Source of the DNA: Streptomyces sp. CG1
Lineage (GTDB): Bacteria; Actinomycetota; Actinomycetes; Streptomycetales; Streptomycetaceae
Direction of reading: 5' to 3'
Length of the DNA: 64,000 nucleotides
NCBI RefSeq assembly: GCF_041080625.1
Contig: NZ_CP163518.1
Location: 8,797,501-8,861,500, forward strand
The translations under genes were made by a program, and so were the position numbers. The first letter of the stretch is position 1. The number at the start of each line of letters is the position of its first letter. This document shows, piece by piece, positions 8,741-17,204 of the stretch. Below the pieces are notes generated by a model, which saw nothing but the letters and a program-made list of their open reading frames with translations, had not been told where the DNA came from and did no database searches.

Positions 8741-8855
8741 GGGGCACCTTGGCTGCTGATTGAGATGTGCGCGCCTTGTGCGGTCGCTGTTTACGGAGCA
8801 GACAGCGGGGTGTTCCTCGGGCCGACGGAATGCCGTGCGGTGTGAGGAGGGGCGA

Positions 8856-10058
8856 GTGAGTGAGCCACGGACCCGAGTATGGGCCGGCGTCGATGCAGGC
8901 AAGGGGCACCACTGGGCGGCGGTTGTCGACGAGACCGGCGCGACACTGTGGTCGAAGAAGATCGAAAACGACGAGTCGGCCATCCTGACCGCACTCGGCG
9001 AGATTCTCGACCTGGCGGACAAAGTCCACTGGGCCGTGGACATCTCCGGGACATCCTCCGCGCTGCTGTTGGCCCTGCTTGCGGCCCATGGCCAGCAGGC
9101 TGTCTATGTACCCGGACGCACGGTCAATCGCATGTCCGGCGCCTACCGTGGCGAAGCGAAGACCGACGCCCGTGACGCCTATGTCATCGCCGAGACGGCA
9201 CGCCACCGCAGCGACTTCGCCACCATCGATGTGCCCGCGCAGCTGGCCGCCGATCTCGCGCTGCTGACGGCTTACCGGTCAGATCTGGTCGCCGACCGTG
9301 TGCGGATGACCAATCGGCTTCGTGACGTGCTGACCGGCGTCTTCCCTGCCCTGGAGCGCTCCTTCGACTACTCGAACCACAAGGGCGCGCTGGTACTGCT
9401 GACCGGCCACCAGACGCCGGCCTCCATCCGCCGCCGCGGCCGGGCCCGGCTGACGGCCTGGCTGGCAGGCCGCAGCGTGCGGGGCGCCGACGCAGTGGCG
9501 GCGACCGCGCTGGAGGCCGCTCAGGCCCAGCAGACCGCCCTCCCCAGCGAGGAGGTCGCCGCGCAGCTCGTCGCCGACCTGGCGACCCAGATCCTTGCCC
9601 TGGACGAACGCCTCAAGCGGATCGACCGACAGATCCGCGACACCTTCCGCCGCCACCCGCAAGCCAAGATCATCGAGTCAATGCCCGGCATGGGCCCGAT
9701 ACTTGGCGCCGAATTCGTTGCGGCGGCCGGCGACCTAGCAACCTACGCCGACGCCGGCCATCTCGCTTCCGCGGCCGGACTCGTCCCCGTCCCCCGCGAC
9801 TCGGGCCGCCGAACCGGCAACCTGCACCGCCCCAAGCGCTACAACCGCCGCCTGCGACGTGTCTTCTACATGTCCGCGCAGACGAGCATCATCCGCGAAG
9901 GACCGAACCGGGACTTCTATCTCAAGAAGCGCAGCGAGGGCTGCAAGCACGTCCAGGCCGTCATCGCCCTGGCCCGGCGGCGCGCCAGTGTCCTGTGGGC
10001 CCTGCTGCGCGACAACCGGGTATTCACCTCCGCCCCGCCGGCTGCCCGAACGGCTTGA
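8856..10058 (+). CDS. IS110-family transposase (DEDD recombinase)
   Basis: A 400-residue protein. The GTG start (VSEPRTRVWAGVDAGK) follows GGAGGGG and was preferred over an upstream TTG. The N-terminal RuvC-like DEDD domain shows GVDAGKGHHWAA, AVDISG and KTDARDAYVIAE. The C-terminal Tnp20 domain shows SMPGMGPILGAEF and SAAGLVPVPRDSG, holding the serine thought to act as nucleophile. No stops or frameshifts, so probably active. With the bridge RNA it would join donor and target DNA without a DDE-type mechanism. Confidence 0.93.
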   Translation: MSEPRTRVWAGVDAGKGHHWAAVVDETGATLWSKKIENDESAILTALGEILDLADKVHWAVDISGTSSALLLALLAAHGQQAVYVPGRTVNRMSGAYRGEAKTDARDAYVIAETARHRSDFATIDVPAQLAADLALLTAYRSDLVADRVRMTNRLRDVLTGVFPALERSFDYSNHKGALVLLTGHQTPASIRRRGRARLTAWLAGRSVRGADAVAATALEAAQAQQTALPSEEVAAQLVADLATQILALDERLKRIDRQIRDTFRRHPQAKIIESMPGMGPILGAEFVAAAGDLATYADAGHLASAAGLVPVPRDSGRRTGNLHRPKRYNRRLRRVFYMSAQTSIIREGPNRDFYLKKRSEGCKHVQAVIALARRRASVLWALLRDNRVFTSAPPAARTA

Positions 10059-10098
10059 CTTCGTCATTGAGACTCGCTCCGATGTGACGCACTGCCGG

Positions 10099-10126
10099 GC
10101 CGACCAGGAATTCACCGCTGGTCGGC
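10099..10126 (+). terminator. Hairpin after IS110 copy 1
   Basis: Perfect 9-base inverted repeat GCCGACCAG / CTGGTCGGC with a 10-base loop, just outside the inferred right end of the insertion sequence. It may end transcripts leaving the element, or those of the convergent immunity gene. Confidence 0.45.
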
Positions 10127-10200
10127 ACAGGCGAGGTCAGCGGCAGTTACCCGAGGCCGGGGGCCTGGGTGTTTCACATGTTGCTGTAGAAGCCCCGTAG

Positions 10201-10554
10201 TCAACCGCCGTCAGTCGTCCCAGGGCGTCCATAGAAGTCTTCCCATGCCTGCCGTTGCATCTCCTCGGCGTTCGCGAGGAGCTTTTCCAGGGGCTCTGCG
10301 GCCCCTGAAGGGGGAGGGGGCAGCTGCGTGAGTGTGTCGTAGAGGTACTGGCAGGCTTCGGCTTCGGTGGCGAAACGCCGTATGACACTGTCCTGGGAGC
10401 GTTGGCGCAAGCCTACGGTCCAGGCGTCCGCCTCACGGCGCAGGAAGTAGTAGGCGTCCGGTTGCACGGGCACGTCGTGGACACCGGCGATCTCGTAGAA
10501 CGCCTCGGGAACGCCCGCTCCCCGGAGTCTTTCGACGAGTTCTGCGCTGTCCAT
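10201..10554 (-). CDS. Probable immunity protein for the TNT toxin
   Basis: A 117-residue acidic soluble protein starting MDSAELVERLRGAG, with AGGACGG upstream. It lies 79 bases downstream of the secreted TNT-domain gene on the same strand. It has no signal peptide and ends in an amphipathic, acidic/Gln-rich helix (EKLLANAEEMQRQAWEDFY). I do not recognise a named family. A small acidic cytoplasmic protein directly behind a secreted NADase toxin is the usual position of its inhibitor, and this is the main basis for the call. A lineage-specific co-transcribed protein of other function is possible. Confidence 0.5.
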   Translation of the reverse strand: MDSAELVERLRGAGVPEAFYEIAGVHDVPVQPDAYYFLRREADAWTVGLRQRSQDSVIRRFATEAEACQYLYDTLTQLPPPPSGAAEPLEKLLANAEEMQRQAWEDFYGRPGTTDGG

Positions 10555-10633
10555 CGGGTCCGTCCTATCGCCTGCCGCAGAGGCGGCGTTGCCGGGTAGG
10601 TCCCGGGGCCACGCCACCTTGGGCATGGTTTCG

Positions 10634-11317
10634 TCAGGTGGGCAATTCCTCCAGCTTGTGTTCGTTGGCAAGCGTGGGGATCGTTTGCGCCGTCAGGTAT
10701 TGGAGGCCCAGGCCGGGTTGGCCGAACCAGGGCCGGATCGGTCCGGCCTCGACGGTGAACGGCTGGAGGATCCGGTAGAGGTGGTAGCTGTACGGACAGT
10801 TCTCGACGTACTGGTCGAGGTTGCTCGGCGGGATCGCGCGCTTGGCGTACGGCGTTCCCGCGGGGGCAAGGAAGGTACCGTAGCCGCTGCCGAAGAGGTC
10901 CACCAGCTGGCCCTTGCGGAGCGTCACGGGGTGCTCGACCGGCTTGCCGTTGTTCAGCACGAACCCGTTGTGGTCGGGGTACCACCAGCCCGACTTCCCC
11001 GTCTTGGGGTCCGTCTGCCAGTAGCACGCGAGGAACCGGGCGGCGGAGGTGTGGTCCGTGCGCTGATAGCCCTTCAGCATCTTGCCGAGAGCTCCTGACT
11101 GGGGCAGGTGTTCGGGTCCCAGCCGCCAGTCGTTGCGGTAGTAGGGCATGTACGGCGTTGTCGGTGCGGGGTTGGACCCGCGGTCGCGGTGCGTGGACGG
11201 GCAGTGAGCCTTGTTCCCTGCACGGGCATGGTCGGCGTGAGCCGTGGCCGGTGAGGTGCCGATCAGCAGGAGGAGCGATGCGAGGGCGCTCCCCACGAAG
11301 GCGCGCGGTACGCGCAT
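10634..11317 (-). CDS. Secreted TNT-domain protein (NAD+ glycohydrolase toxin type)
   Basis: A 227-residue protein starting MRVPRAFVGSAL, with AAGGGA seven bases upstream. A Sec signal peptide (SALASLLLLIGTSPATAHA) is followed by a linker and, from about residue 125, a TNT fold: LVDLFGSGYGTFLAPAGTPY, RAIPPSNL, YSYHLYRILQPF, then PIRPWFGQPGLGLQY. The last block is the hallmark Trp-Phe-Gly-Gln-Pro plus Gln of the tuberculosis-necrotizing-toxin domain, which hydrolyses NAD+ and NADP+. A small gene behind it is a candidate immunity gene. The target could be competing microbes or eukaryotic cells. Confidence 0.8.
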   Translation of the reverse strand: MRVPRAFVGSALASLLLLIGTSPATAHADHARAGNKAHCPSTHRDRGSNPAPTTPYMPYYRNDWRLGPEHLPQSGALGKMLKGYQRTDHTSAARFLACYWQTDPKTGKSGWWYPDHNGFVLNNGKPVEHPVTLRKGQLVDLFGSGYGTFLAPAGTPYAKRAIPPSNLDQYVENCPYSYHLYRILQPFTVEAGPIRPWFGQPGLGLQYLTAQTIPTLANEHKLEELPT

Positions 11318-11898
11318 TCGGTGTCCCTTCTCTTCTGGCGCCAACCGGGCGCCGTTTGAGCGGCGGCCAGTCGGTTTCGACGGCCGCCTGCCCGCCTCAT
11401 CGTGTTACAGTGATCATTTCAGGCGTGCGCATGTGCACAAGGGGCGAAGGCGTCGCAGATAGTCACCCAATCCGATGAACACAATTCCTCGGACAGTCGA
11501 AGACGCGAGGCGATGGCCCGGCCCGCGAGGGACTCCTGGTTGGCTTCGCCGCCTCGTCAGACGGGCCCCGCGCCCAAGCCGAGTCGTTGGCGGGCGCCAA
11601 GCGGCCACAGCCGTGGTCGGCAGCCTGAAGCGAGCCTCACTTGGCGCCCCGGGTGAGCCAACCCTACGCATGGCTCCCTCATCCCGTCCCCAGAACGTAG
11701 AATCCTTGGCTAAGCCAGTTCGTTAGGGTCATCGCGCGCTGCCGGTTGCCGATCGTCCGGCGCCGCGGCGAGCTGGTGCGGCTGCGCCGCCGGCGCGCCG
11801 GAGTGCCCGAGAGCCATGCGCACGGCCACTTCCACGAGCTGAGCAGTGCCAACCTGTCCTCGTAGGGGCTCGGCGCGAAGCCTTATCCTAGTCTGTTC
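11318..11898. other. About 580 bases without a recognisable gene
   Basis: Contains the promoter region of the TNT gene (less GC-rich stretch near 11400-11430, GTGTTACAGTGATCATTTC) and no frame with recognisable protein family features. Confidence 0.4.
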
Positions 11899-12276
11899 AT
11901 GCTCACCGGGCTGGCCATCTACGCAGGATCCGCAGTGAGCAAATCGGTCCGCAAGGGCCTGAAGACGCGTCACAAGCGCAAGCTGGCCGTCATCGAGGCA
12001 CGACGCGAGGAGTGGCTGACCCTGGAGACCGCCCGCCAGGAACGGCGCGAGCCGGCCGCCGCGCGGAAGCCGCCGGAGCCGGTGTGCGGCTGCACGCACC
12101 ACCTCGCCAAGCATGACAAGAAGGGCAAGTGCCACGAGCTGGTGCAGGTGCCCGTCGCGTGGGACGCGGACCACAAGCCGGTCCAGTACGAGGCCCGCCA
12201 GTGCACCTGCCAGCAGTACATGGGCCCGCAGCCGCACTCCCAGGTCTACGCCGAGGACCTGACGGACCTGGCCTGA
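11899..12276 (+). CDS. Conserved hypothetical protein with Cys/His cluster
   Basis: A 125-residue protein. It begins with a short hydrophobic stretch (MLTGLAIYAGSAVSK) followed by a strongly basic helix, then a central Arg/Glu/Lys-rich coiled region. A C-terminal set of metal-type residues follows: CGCTHHLAKHD, a Cys nine residues after the second Cys-His block, then CTCQQY. The pattern suggests a small zinc-binding domain on a membrane-proximal basic helix. Proteins of this kind are frequent near phage-like or plasmid genes in Streptomyces, but I do not know their function. Codon use is typical, so it is probably real. Confidence 0.6.
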   Translation: MLTGLAIYAGSAVSKSVRKGLKTRHKRKLAVIEARREEWLTLETARQERREPAAARKPPEPVCGCTHHLAKHDKKGKCHELVQVPVAWDADHKPVQYEARQCTCQQYMGPQPHSQVYAEDLTDLA

Positions 12277-12601
12277 ACGGCCTGAATCATGCGGTGTCCA
12301 CCGCGGAGTCCCCAGCAGCATAGTGGGCGCCCCCGCGCCCCGGGTCAGGAAGGACCGTGCAGGAGTGCGGCCCCGCCGAACATTGGCTTCCTGCGCAGTA
12401 GCTGTGCCTTCTGCCGGTGCGGCGGCAGTGTGTGAGATGGCTTCGTTCATTTCAAATAGCAGCGACTGTTCGTCCGTTCGGGCAGCAGCTGGTGATCTTG
12501 AGGCTCATGGTTGTTCACGAGAAATAGCAGCAGCAGTACGGCGGCCTGCGTTCGTGAGGGCGGGGGGCATGGCGCTGACATGTTTGGATCAGTCGGTCTT
12601 G
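12277..12601. other. Intergenic stretch without a supported gene
   Basis: A region of mixed composition, somewhat AT-richer at 12440-12540, between two convergent genes. Neither strand gives a frame with family motifs. It may be remnant DNA. Confidence 0.35.
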
Positions 12602-13690
12602 TCAGCGAGCCGGTGGGGTGAGGGTGGTGCGGTCGAACGGGCCACCGTGTGAGGCGGCGTACGTGACGGCGTCGTTGACGGCGTTGAGGCCGAACGACCG
12701 GACCCGTTCGGGGGCGAGGTCCAGGGTGCCCGAGGCGAGGAGCCGGATGATGCCGACGTTCGCTGTACGCGGGTACATCCATTGGCCCCGCACGGTGATC
12801 GAGTTGCGCATGATCCATGGGTACGGGAGTGCGAGGTCGTCGCCACCGAGCATGCCGACGCCGCCCATAAGAACGACGCGGCCGTATTCGCGCACGGTCA
12901 TGGCTGCCGTGCGCGCTGCCGAGCTGGGTGCGCTCGGCGGTAGCAGGTCGATCACGATGTCGATCGGACCGTCGGCCGCCGCGGACATCGCCGCGCGGTC
13001 GTCGGCCTCGTCCCCGGTGAGCGGGACCGGGCGCACGAGCGGGCCGAACCGGTCGGCGAGGAGGTCGAGCGCGGCTTGGTTGCGGCCTGGGGCGACCACC
13101 CGGCCCGCCCCCATGGCGAGCGCGACCGCGACCGCACTGCTGCCGAGGTTGCCGGTGGCCCCGTTGACGAGCAGCGTCTCACCGGCTGCGAGCCCGCCGG
13201 CCAGCAGCCCGCCGTAAGGGATGACGTGCACGCCGAGCGCGGCCCAGCGGGCCGGGTCGTCCCCCGCCGCTGCGGGGAGCGGGAAAACGTTCTCCGTCGG
13301 GATGCGCATGAGCTCGGCGAACGATCCGTCGTGCAGGTACCGGGCGAGGCGCGCGCCGCCCTCGCCGCGGGAGCTCCAGCCCTGGAGCGTGATGTCGGGC
13401 GTCAGGGCGTCGTCCCGCGAGCGCACCGTCGAGTCGCACCACACCAGGTCGCCGGGGCGCAGCCGGGTGGCGTCCGGGCCCACGTGGACGATCCGTCCCA
13501 CGCCGCCGATCCCGGGCACGACGGGAGGGACCAGGGGGTAGTTCCGCTCGCCGCTGAAGACCTCGGCCGCGTAGGGCGCCACGCCGGCGGCGAGGACCTC
13601 GACCAGCACCTCGCCGCTGCCGGCCTCGGGGTCGGGAACCTCCCGCACTGTGAGCGGGGCACCGAACTGCGTCAGAACTGCTGCTCGCAC
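12602..13690 (-). CDS. Zinc-type/quinone oxidoreductase-like dehydrogenase
   Basis: A 362-residue medium-chain dehydrogenase. The GTG start (VRAAVLTQFGAPLTV) is preceded by GGAGG at about nine bases. It has a GroES-like N-terminal domain (GEVLVEVLAAGVAPY, GIGGVGRIVHVGPDA) and a nucleotide-binding domain (LLVNGATGNLGSSAVAVA), of the NADPH quinone-reductase subclass. It has no catalytic Cys at the zinc position and no Cys-rich lobe, so it is probably zinc-free. A divergent LysR gene starts about 100 bases away and is the likely regulator. The substrate is unknown. Confidence 0.82.
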   Translation of the reverse strand: MRAAVLTQFGAPLTVREVPDPEAGSGEVLVEVLAAGVAPYAAEVFSGERNYPLVPPVVPGIGGVGRIVHVGPDATRLRPGDLVWCDSTVRSRDDALTPDITLQGWSSRGEGGARLARYLHDGSFAELMRIPTENVFPLPAAAGDDPARWAALGVHVIPYGGLLAGGLAAGETLLVNGATGNLGSSAVAVALAMGAGRVVAPGRNQAALDLLADRFGPLVRPVPLTGDEADDRAAMSAAADGPIDIVIDLLPPSAPSSAARTAAMTVREYGRVVLMGGVGMLGGDDLALPYPWIMRNSITVRGQWMYPRTANVGIIRLLASGTLDLAPERVRSFGLNAVNDAVTYAASHGGPFDRTTLTPPAR

Positions 13691-13779
13691 GTGATGACCT
13701 CCGTGTTCGTCCGGCTTCGTCGGGATCGACACTAGGAACCCGGCGGGCATGCGGGAAGCGACGATCAAGCATCTGTGGT

Positions 13780-13794
13780 ATGCGTATGTCGCAT
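13780..13794. promoter_or_regulatory. LysR-type operator overlapping the regulator start
   Basis: ATGCG-TATGT-CGCAT at 13780-13794 is a perfect 5-base inverted repeat fitting the T-N11-A rule for LysR-type sites. Its right arm overlaps the ATG of the LysR gene at 13793, which suggests autorepression. Confidence 0.55.
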
Positions 13795-14686
13795 GGACAT
13801 CTCCAGCACAGGCCTACGGGTCCTGCGGCAGATCGCCGAGTCCGGCAGCTTCACCGCAGCAGCCACCCGGCTCGGCTACACCCAGTCGGCGGTCTCGCGC
13901 CAGGCCGCCTCCCTCGAACGAAGCGCGGGCACCGCCCTGTTCGAACGCCGCCCCGACGGAGTGCGGCTCACCCCCGCGGGTCTGACTCTGTTGCGCCACG
14001 CTCGCACGATCCTGGACTGTCTGACGGCGGCCGAGCGCGACCTCACCGGCACCGTCTCGCGTACCGAACTGGTGCGGCTCGGGCTGTTCCTGAGCGCGGG
14101 CGCGGCCATCCTGCCTTTCTCACTCACCCGCCTGGCGGCGACCGACCCGCAGATCACGGTCACGACTACCGAGGGCACCACGCCCTCCCTGATCAGGGCA
14201 CTGCGCGCGGGCTCGATCGACCTCGCCGTGCTGACGTCCCGCCCGCCCCACCGGCCGTTGGACGGCGAGTCGCCGCGCCTGCACGTCGAGACCGTTGCGG
14301 ACACCGAACTGGTCGTGGCGGTGCCTTCGACCGGAGAGTTCGCCGGCCGCACCGCGGTGCACGTCGACGAACTGGTCGACGCCCCGTGGATCGACGCCCC
14401 GGCGTCGAACGCCGAGCCACTGCTCGGCGTCTGGCCCGGCCTGCCCGGACGGCCGGACATCGTCCATCGCGCGCGCGACTGGCTGACGAAGCTTCAGCTG
14501 GTCGCCGGTGGCTTCGGGGTGACAACGGTGCCCTCGCGGCTCTCGCCGGTGCTGCCGCCCGGGGTGAGCCTGCTGCACGTCGAAGGCGCACCTCCCGAGA
14601 TCCGCCGGGTTCTCGTGGCGCGACTCCCCGGCCGCCCCACCCCGGCGATCACGGCCGTCACCCGAGCAATTGCCTCGACCACCTGA
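13793..14686 (+). CDS. LysR-family transcriptional regulator
   Basis: A 297-residue regulator. The N-terminal winged helix-turn-helix reads GLRVLRQIAESGSFTAAATRLGYTQSAVSRQAASLER, shown here in short as residues 6 to 42, followed by FERRPDGVRLTPAG. The rest is a periplasmic-binding-like ligand domain. The start MDISS was chosen because the HTH begins at the normal distance from it. It is divergent from the oxidoreductase gene and carries a T-N11-A site over its own start, the usual layout for a ligand-controlled regulator-target pair. Confidence 0.9.
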   Translation: MDISSTGLRVLRQIAESGSFTAAATRLGYTQSAVSRQAASLERSAGTALFERRPDGVRLTPAGLTLLRHARTILDCLTAAERDLTGTVSRTELVRLGLFLSAGAAILPFSLTRLAATDPQITVTTTEGTTPSLIRALRAGSIDLAVLTSRPPHRPLDGESPRLHVETVADTELVVAVPSTGEFAGRTAVHVDELVDAPWIDAPASNAEPLLGVWPGLPGRPDIVHRARDWLTKLQLVAGGFGVTTVPSRLSPVLPPGVSLLHVEGAPPEIRRVLVARLPGRPTPAITAVTRAIASTT

Positions 14687-15909
14687 TACGTGCCGCCGAG
14701 ACCGTCAGATTCGGTGCCGTAGCCCGCCGAGGGCGCACACCATCACGTGTACCTCGGCATTGGCCAGGGTCCTTTCAGCAGGAGCACCCCGCTGCTGCCC
14801 GCGCAAGTACCCCAGTGACGTCAAAACTCGGTTCTGGCACAGATCTTGGGGAGCGGTGGCGGAGGGTCACTGAAGCAGGATCATCTTGCGGAGTAGGGCC
14901 TGTGTGACGTCGTGATCAATCTCGGGTTCTGGTTCCGTGTGGGGGCGGGACCTGGTAGGACGCCGGGTGTGACACGTAGGCAACTCACCGACGAGCAGTG
15001 GGAGTTCATCGAGTCGTACCTGCCGATAGGCGAGTACGGTCCGTACCCCGAGCGGCTGCGGGAGCAGTTCGAGGGGGTGATCTGGCGGTTCCGGTCCAGC
15101 GCCCAGTGGCGCGAGATGCCCTCCGAGTTCGGACCGTGGGCGACCGTTTACGGGCGCTTTCGCGTGTGGCGGGACGCCGGGGTCTTCTCCGCTCTTCTGG
15201 AAGGCGTGATCGCCGAGGCCGTCCGCCGGGGACAGACGGACTTATCCCTGGTCAGCATGGACTCCACCACTGCCCGCGCCCACCACGACGCCGCCGGGAT
15301 GCACCTGGACCAGGACGTCCTCACCGCCCTGGAGAAGGCCGTGGCTGAGGAGGAGAAGGCCCGGTCAAAAGGGGCGGCTCCGAAGAACGAAACGGGCAGG
15401 AAGCCGAAGCAGATCCCGAGCGGGAGGAGCGACGACGCACCCGGCGCCGACGCAGACTCCGACTGAAGGCCGCCCTCCTGGGACGTTCCAGGGGCGGGCA
15501 GACCAGCAAGGTCCACCTCGCCGCCGACCGCAAGTGCCGCCCGCTGGCATTCGTCCTGACCGCGGGCCAGGCCGCGGACAGTCCGAAGTTCATCCCCGTC
15601 CTCAACGAGGTACGGGTCCGCGGGCCCGTCGGTCGCCCCCGCACCCGGCGGGAAGCGGTCGCCGGGGACAAGACTCGTCCCGCGGCAACCGAGCCCACCT
15701 GTGCAAACGCCACATCAAGGCAGTCATCCCCGACAAGAAGGACCAAGCCGCCAACCGAAAGAAGAAGGGCTCCAGGGGCGGTCGGCCCGTCAGCCACGAC
15801 GCCGACCTCTACGAGGAGAGGAACACCGTCGAGCGCCTGATCAACAAGCTCAAGGCCTGGCGAGGCATCGCCCCGATACGACTGTGAGGATGGCGGTGCC
15901 GTCTCGGCG

Positions 15910-15967
15910 GTGGCCTGACCCGCGATACGACTGACTGTCTTGTCCTGAGTCTTGATCTGTCGGCCAC
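15910..15967 (+). ncRNA. Candidate bridge RNA target-binding loop of IS110 copy 2
   Basis: The stem GTGGCC-T-GAC (15910-15919, one bulged base) pairs with GTCGGCCAC (15959-15967). The enclosed loop holds the left guide CGATACGACTG, identical to the left flank, and 16 bases later the right guide GTCTTGAT, complementary to the right junction. Spacing from flank to left guide (49 bases) and from left-guide CT to right guide (18) nearly equals that of copy 1 (50 and 17). Confidence 0.65.
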
Positions 15968-16103
15968 TGTCCGGGACGGCACTTGCTGCCTCCAGGCCGG
16001 CGAGTGTGTCCCGATAGGGGCCTTCGCGACAGGCACCGTCACAGTCCTGACCACTTGCCGGCCCGGCGACGGCCACCAGCTCCGGTTCGATGGCAGGAGA
16101 CCA

Positions 16104-17204
16104 ATGACCAGTGCCGGCATGGCCCAGCCGATCCGTTTTCACCATGGCTGCCGTCGTGAGGTCGTCCTGGGTGTCGACACCCACAAGGACGCCCACGTGG
16201 CAGCCGTGGTCTCGAGCACGGGCAAGCCGATCGACTCCCGGAGCTTTCCTGCCACGGCCGATGGCTACCAGCAACTGCTGGACGGGGCCCGTTCATCAGG
16301 CCTGGTCATCCGCGCTGGAGTCGAGTGCACCGGCTCCTACGAAGCTGCGCTGAGCCGCTTTCTGCGCTCCAACGAGCTGACCGTCATCGAGGTGAACCAG
16401 CCGGACAAAGCAACGCGCCGCCGTCACGGCAAGACCGACACCATCGACGCCGAGGCAGCAGCGCATGCCGTGCTGTCCGGTCGAGCCACCGCGACGGCCA
16501 AGCTCGCTGACGGTCCCGTTGAAGCTCTCCGGCTCTTCAAGATGGCCAAGGTCTCCGCGGTCAAAGCCCGCACCCAGGCCATCAACCAGCTCAGGGCGGT
16601 ACTCGTGACGGCCAGTCCAGAGCTGCGAGAGTCTCTGGACGGGCTGACCATTCCCAAACTGGTCCGAGCCTGCACGACACTGCACAGGTCTGCGGCCGGC
16701 ACGGCCACGGCGGCCGCGGTCTTCACCCTGCGGCTGCTCGCCCGTCGAGTCGAGGAACTCGATGATGAGATCGCCGCTCTCAAGCAACAGATCACCGACG
16801 TGATCATGCAGCACATTCCGCAACTGCTTGACTGCTACGGCGTGGGTCCGGACACCGCCGCGGCGCTACTCATCGCCACAGGCGACAATCCTGAACGACT
16901 CCACAGCGAGGCTTCGTTTGCCTCGCTCTGCGGGGTGAGCCCAGTCGAAGCCTCCTCGGGCAGGACACAGCGCAGAAGGCTCAATCGAGGCGGCGACCGT
17001 CAGGCCAACTCGGCTCTCTACACGATCGTCCTTGCCCGACTCCGCTGGGAGACACGCAACCGCAGCTACGTCGAGCGACGCATCGCCGAAGGCAAGACCC
17101 GACGCGAAGCCATCCGCTGCCTGAAACGCCACGTCGCCCGAGAGCTCTACACGATCACCATTCGAGCCCATGCTCGGCCCCGCGACCAGGCCCTGGCAGC
17201 TTGA
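16104..17204 (+). CDS. IS110-family transposase (DEDD recombinase)
   Basis: A 366-residue protein with GCAGGAGA before the ATG. DEDD domain: VVLGVDTHKDAHVAAVV, then GVECTGSYEAALSRFL and KTDTIDAEAAAHAVLSG. Tnp20 domain: LLDCYGVGPDTAAALLIATG and SLCGVSPVEASSGRTQR. It belongs to a different subgroup from copy 1 (short 'GVSPVEASSG' type). The reading frame is intact, so it is probably active. A C-terminal fragment of a close relative survives at about 60505-60900. Confidence 0.93.
   Translation: MTSAGMAQPIRFHHGCRREVVLGVDTHKDAHVAAVVSSTGKPIDSRSFPATADGYQQLLDGARSSGLVIRAGVECTGSYEAALSRFLRSNELTVIEVNQPDKATRRRHGKTDTIDAEAAAHAVLSGRATATAKLADGPVEALRLFKMAKVSAVKARTQAINQLRAVLVTASPELRESLDGLTIPKLVRACTTLHRSAAGTATAAAVFTLRLLARRVEELDDEIAALKQQITDVIMQHIPQLLDCYGVGPDTAAALLIATGDNPERLHSEASFASLCGVSPVEASSGRTQRRRLNRGGDRQANSALYTIVLARLRWETRNRSYVERRIAEGKTRREAIRCLKRHVARELYTITIRAHARPRDQALAA

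Larger units (their letters stand above)
8649..10074 (+). mobile_element. IS110-family insertion sequence, complete copy 1
   Basis: The element holds one DEDD transposase gene (8856-10058) and a non-coding left end of about 200 bases. Boundaries were inferred from the guide sequences in that left end: AAGGCGGCT occurs at 8642-8650 (left flank) and again at 8692-8700 inside, and GGAGCGAGT inside (8716-8724) is the reverse complement of 10072-10080 (right flank). Both junctions contain CT as the possible crossover core. IS110 elements lack terminal inverted repeats, so ends are good to a few bases. Length is about 1.42 kb. Confidence 0.7.

Noticed and set aside
14687..14894. Possible short gene between LysR and the IS5 element
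   Set aside because: Only short frames with no recognisable features; treated as intergenic.
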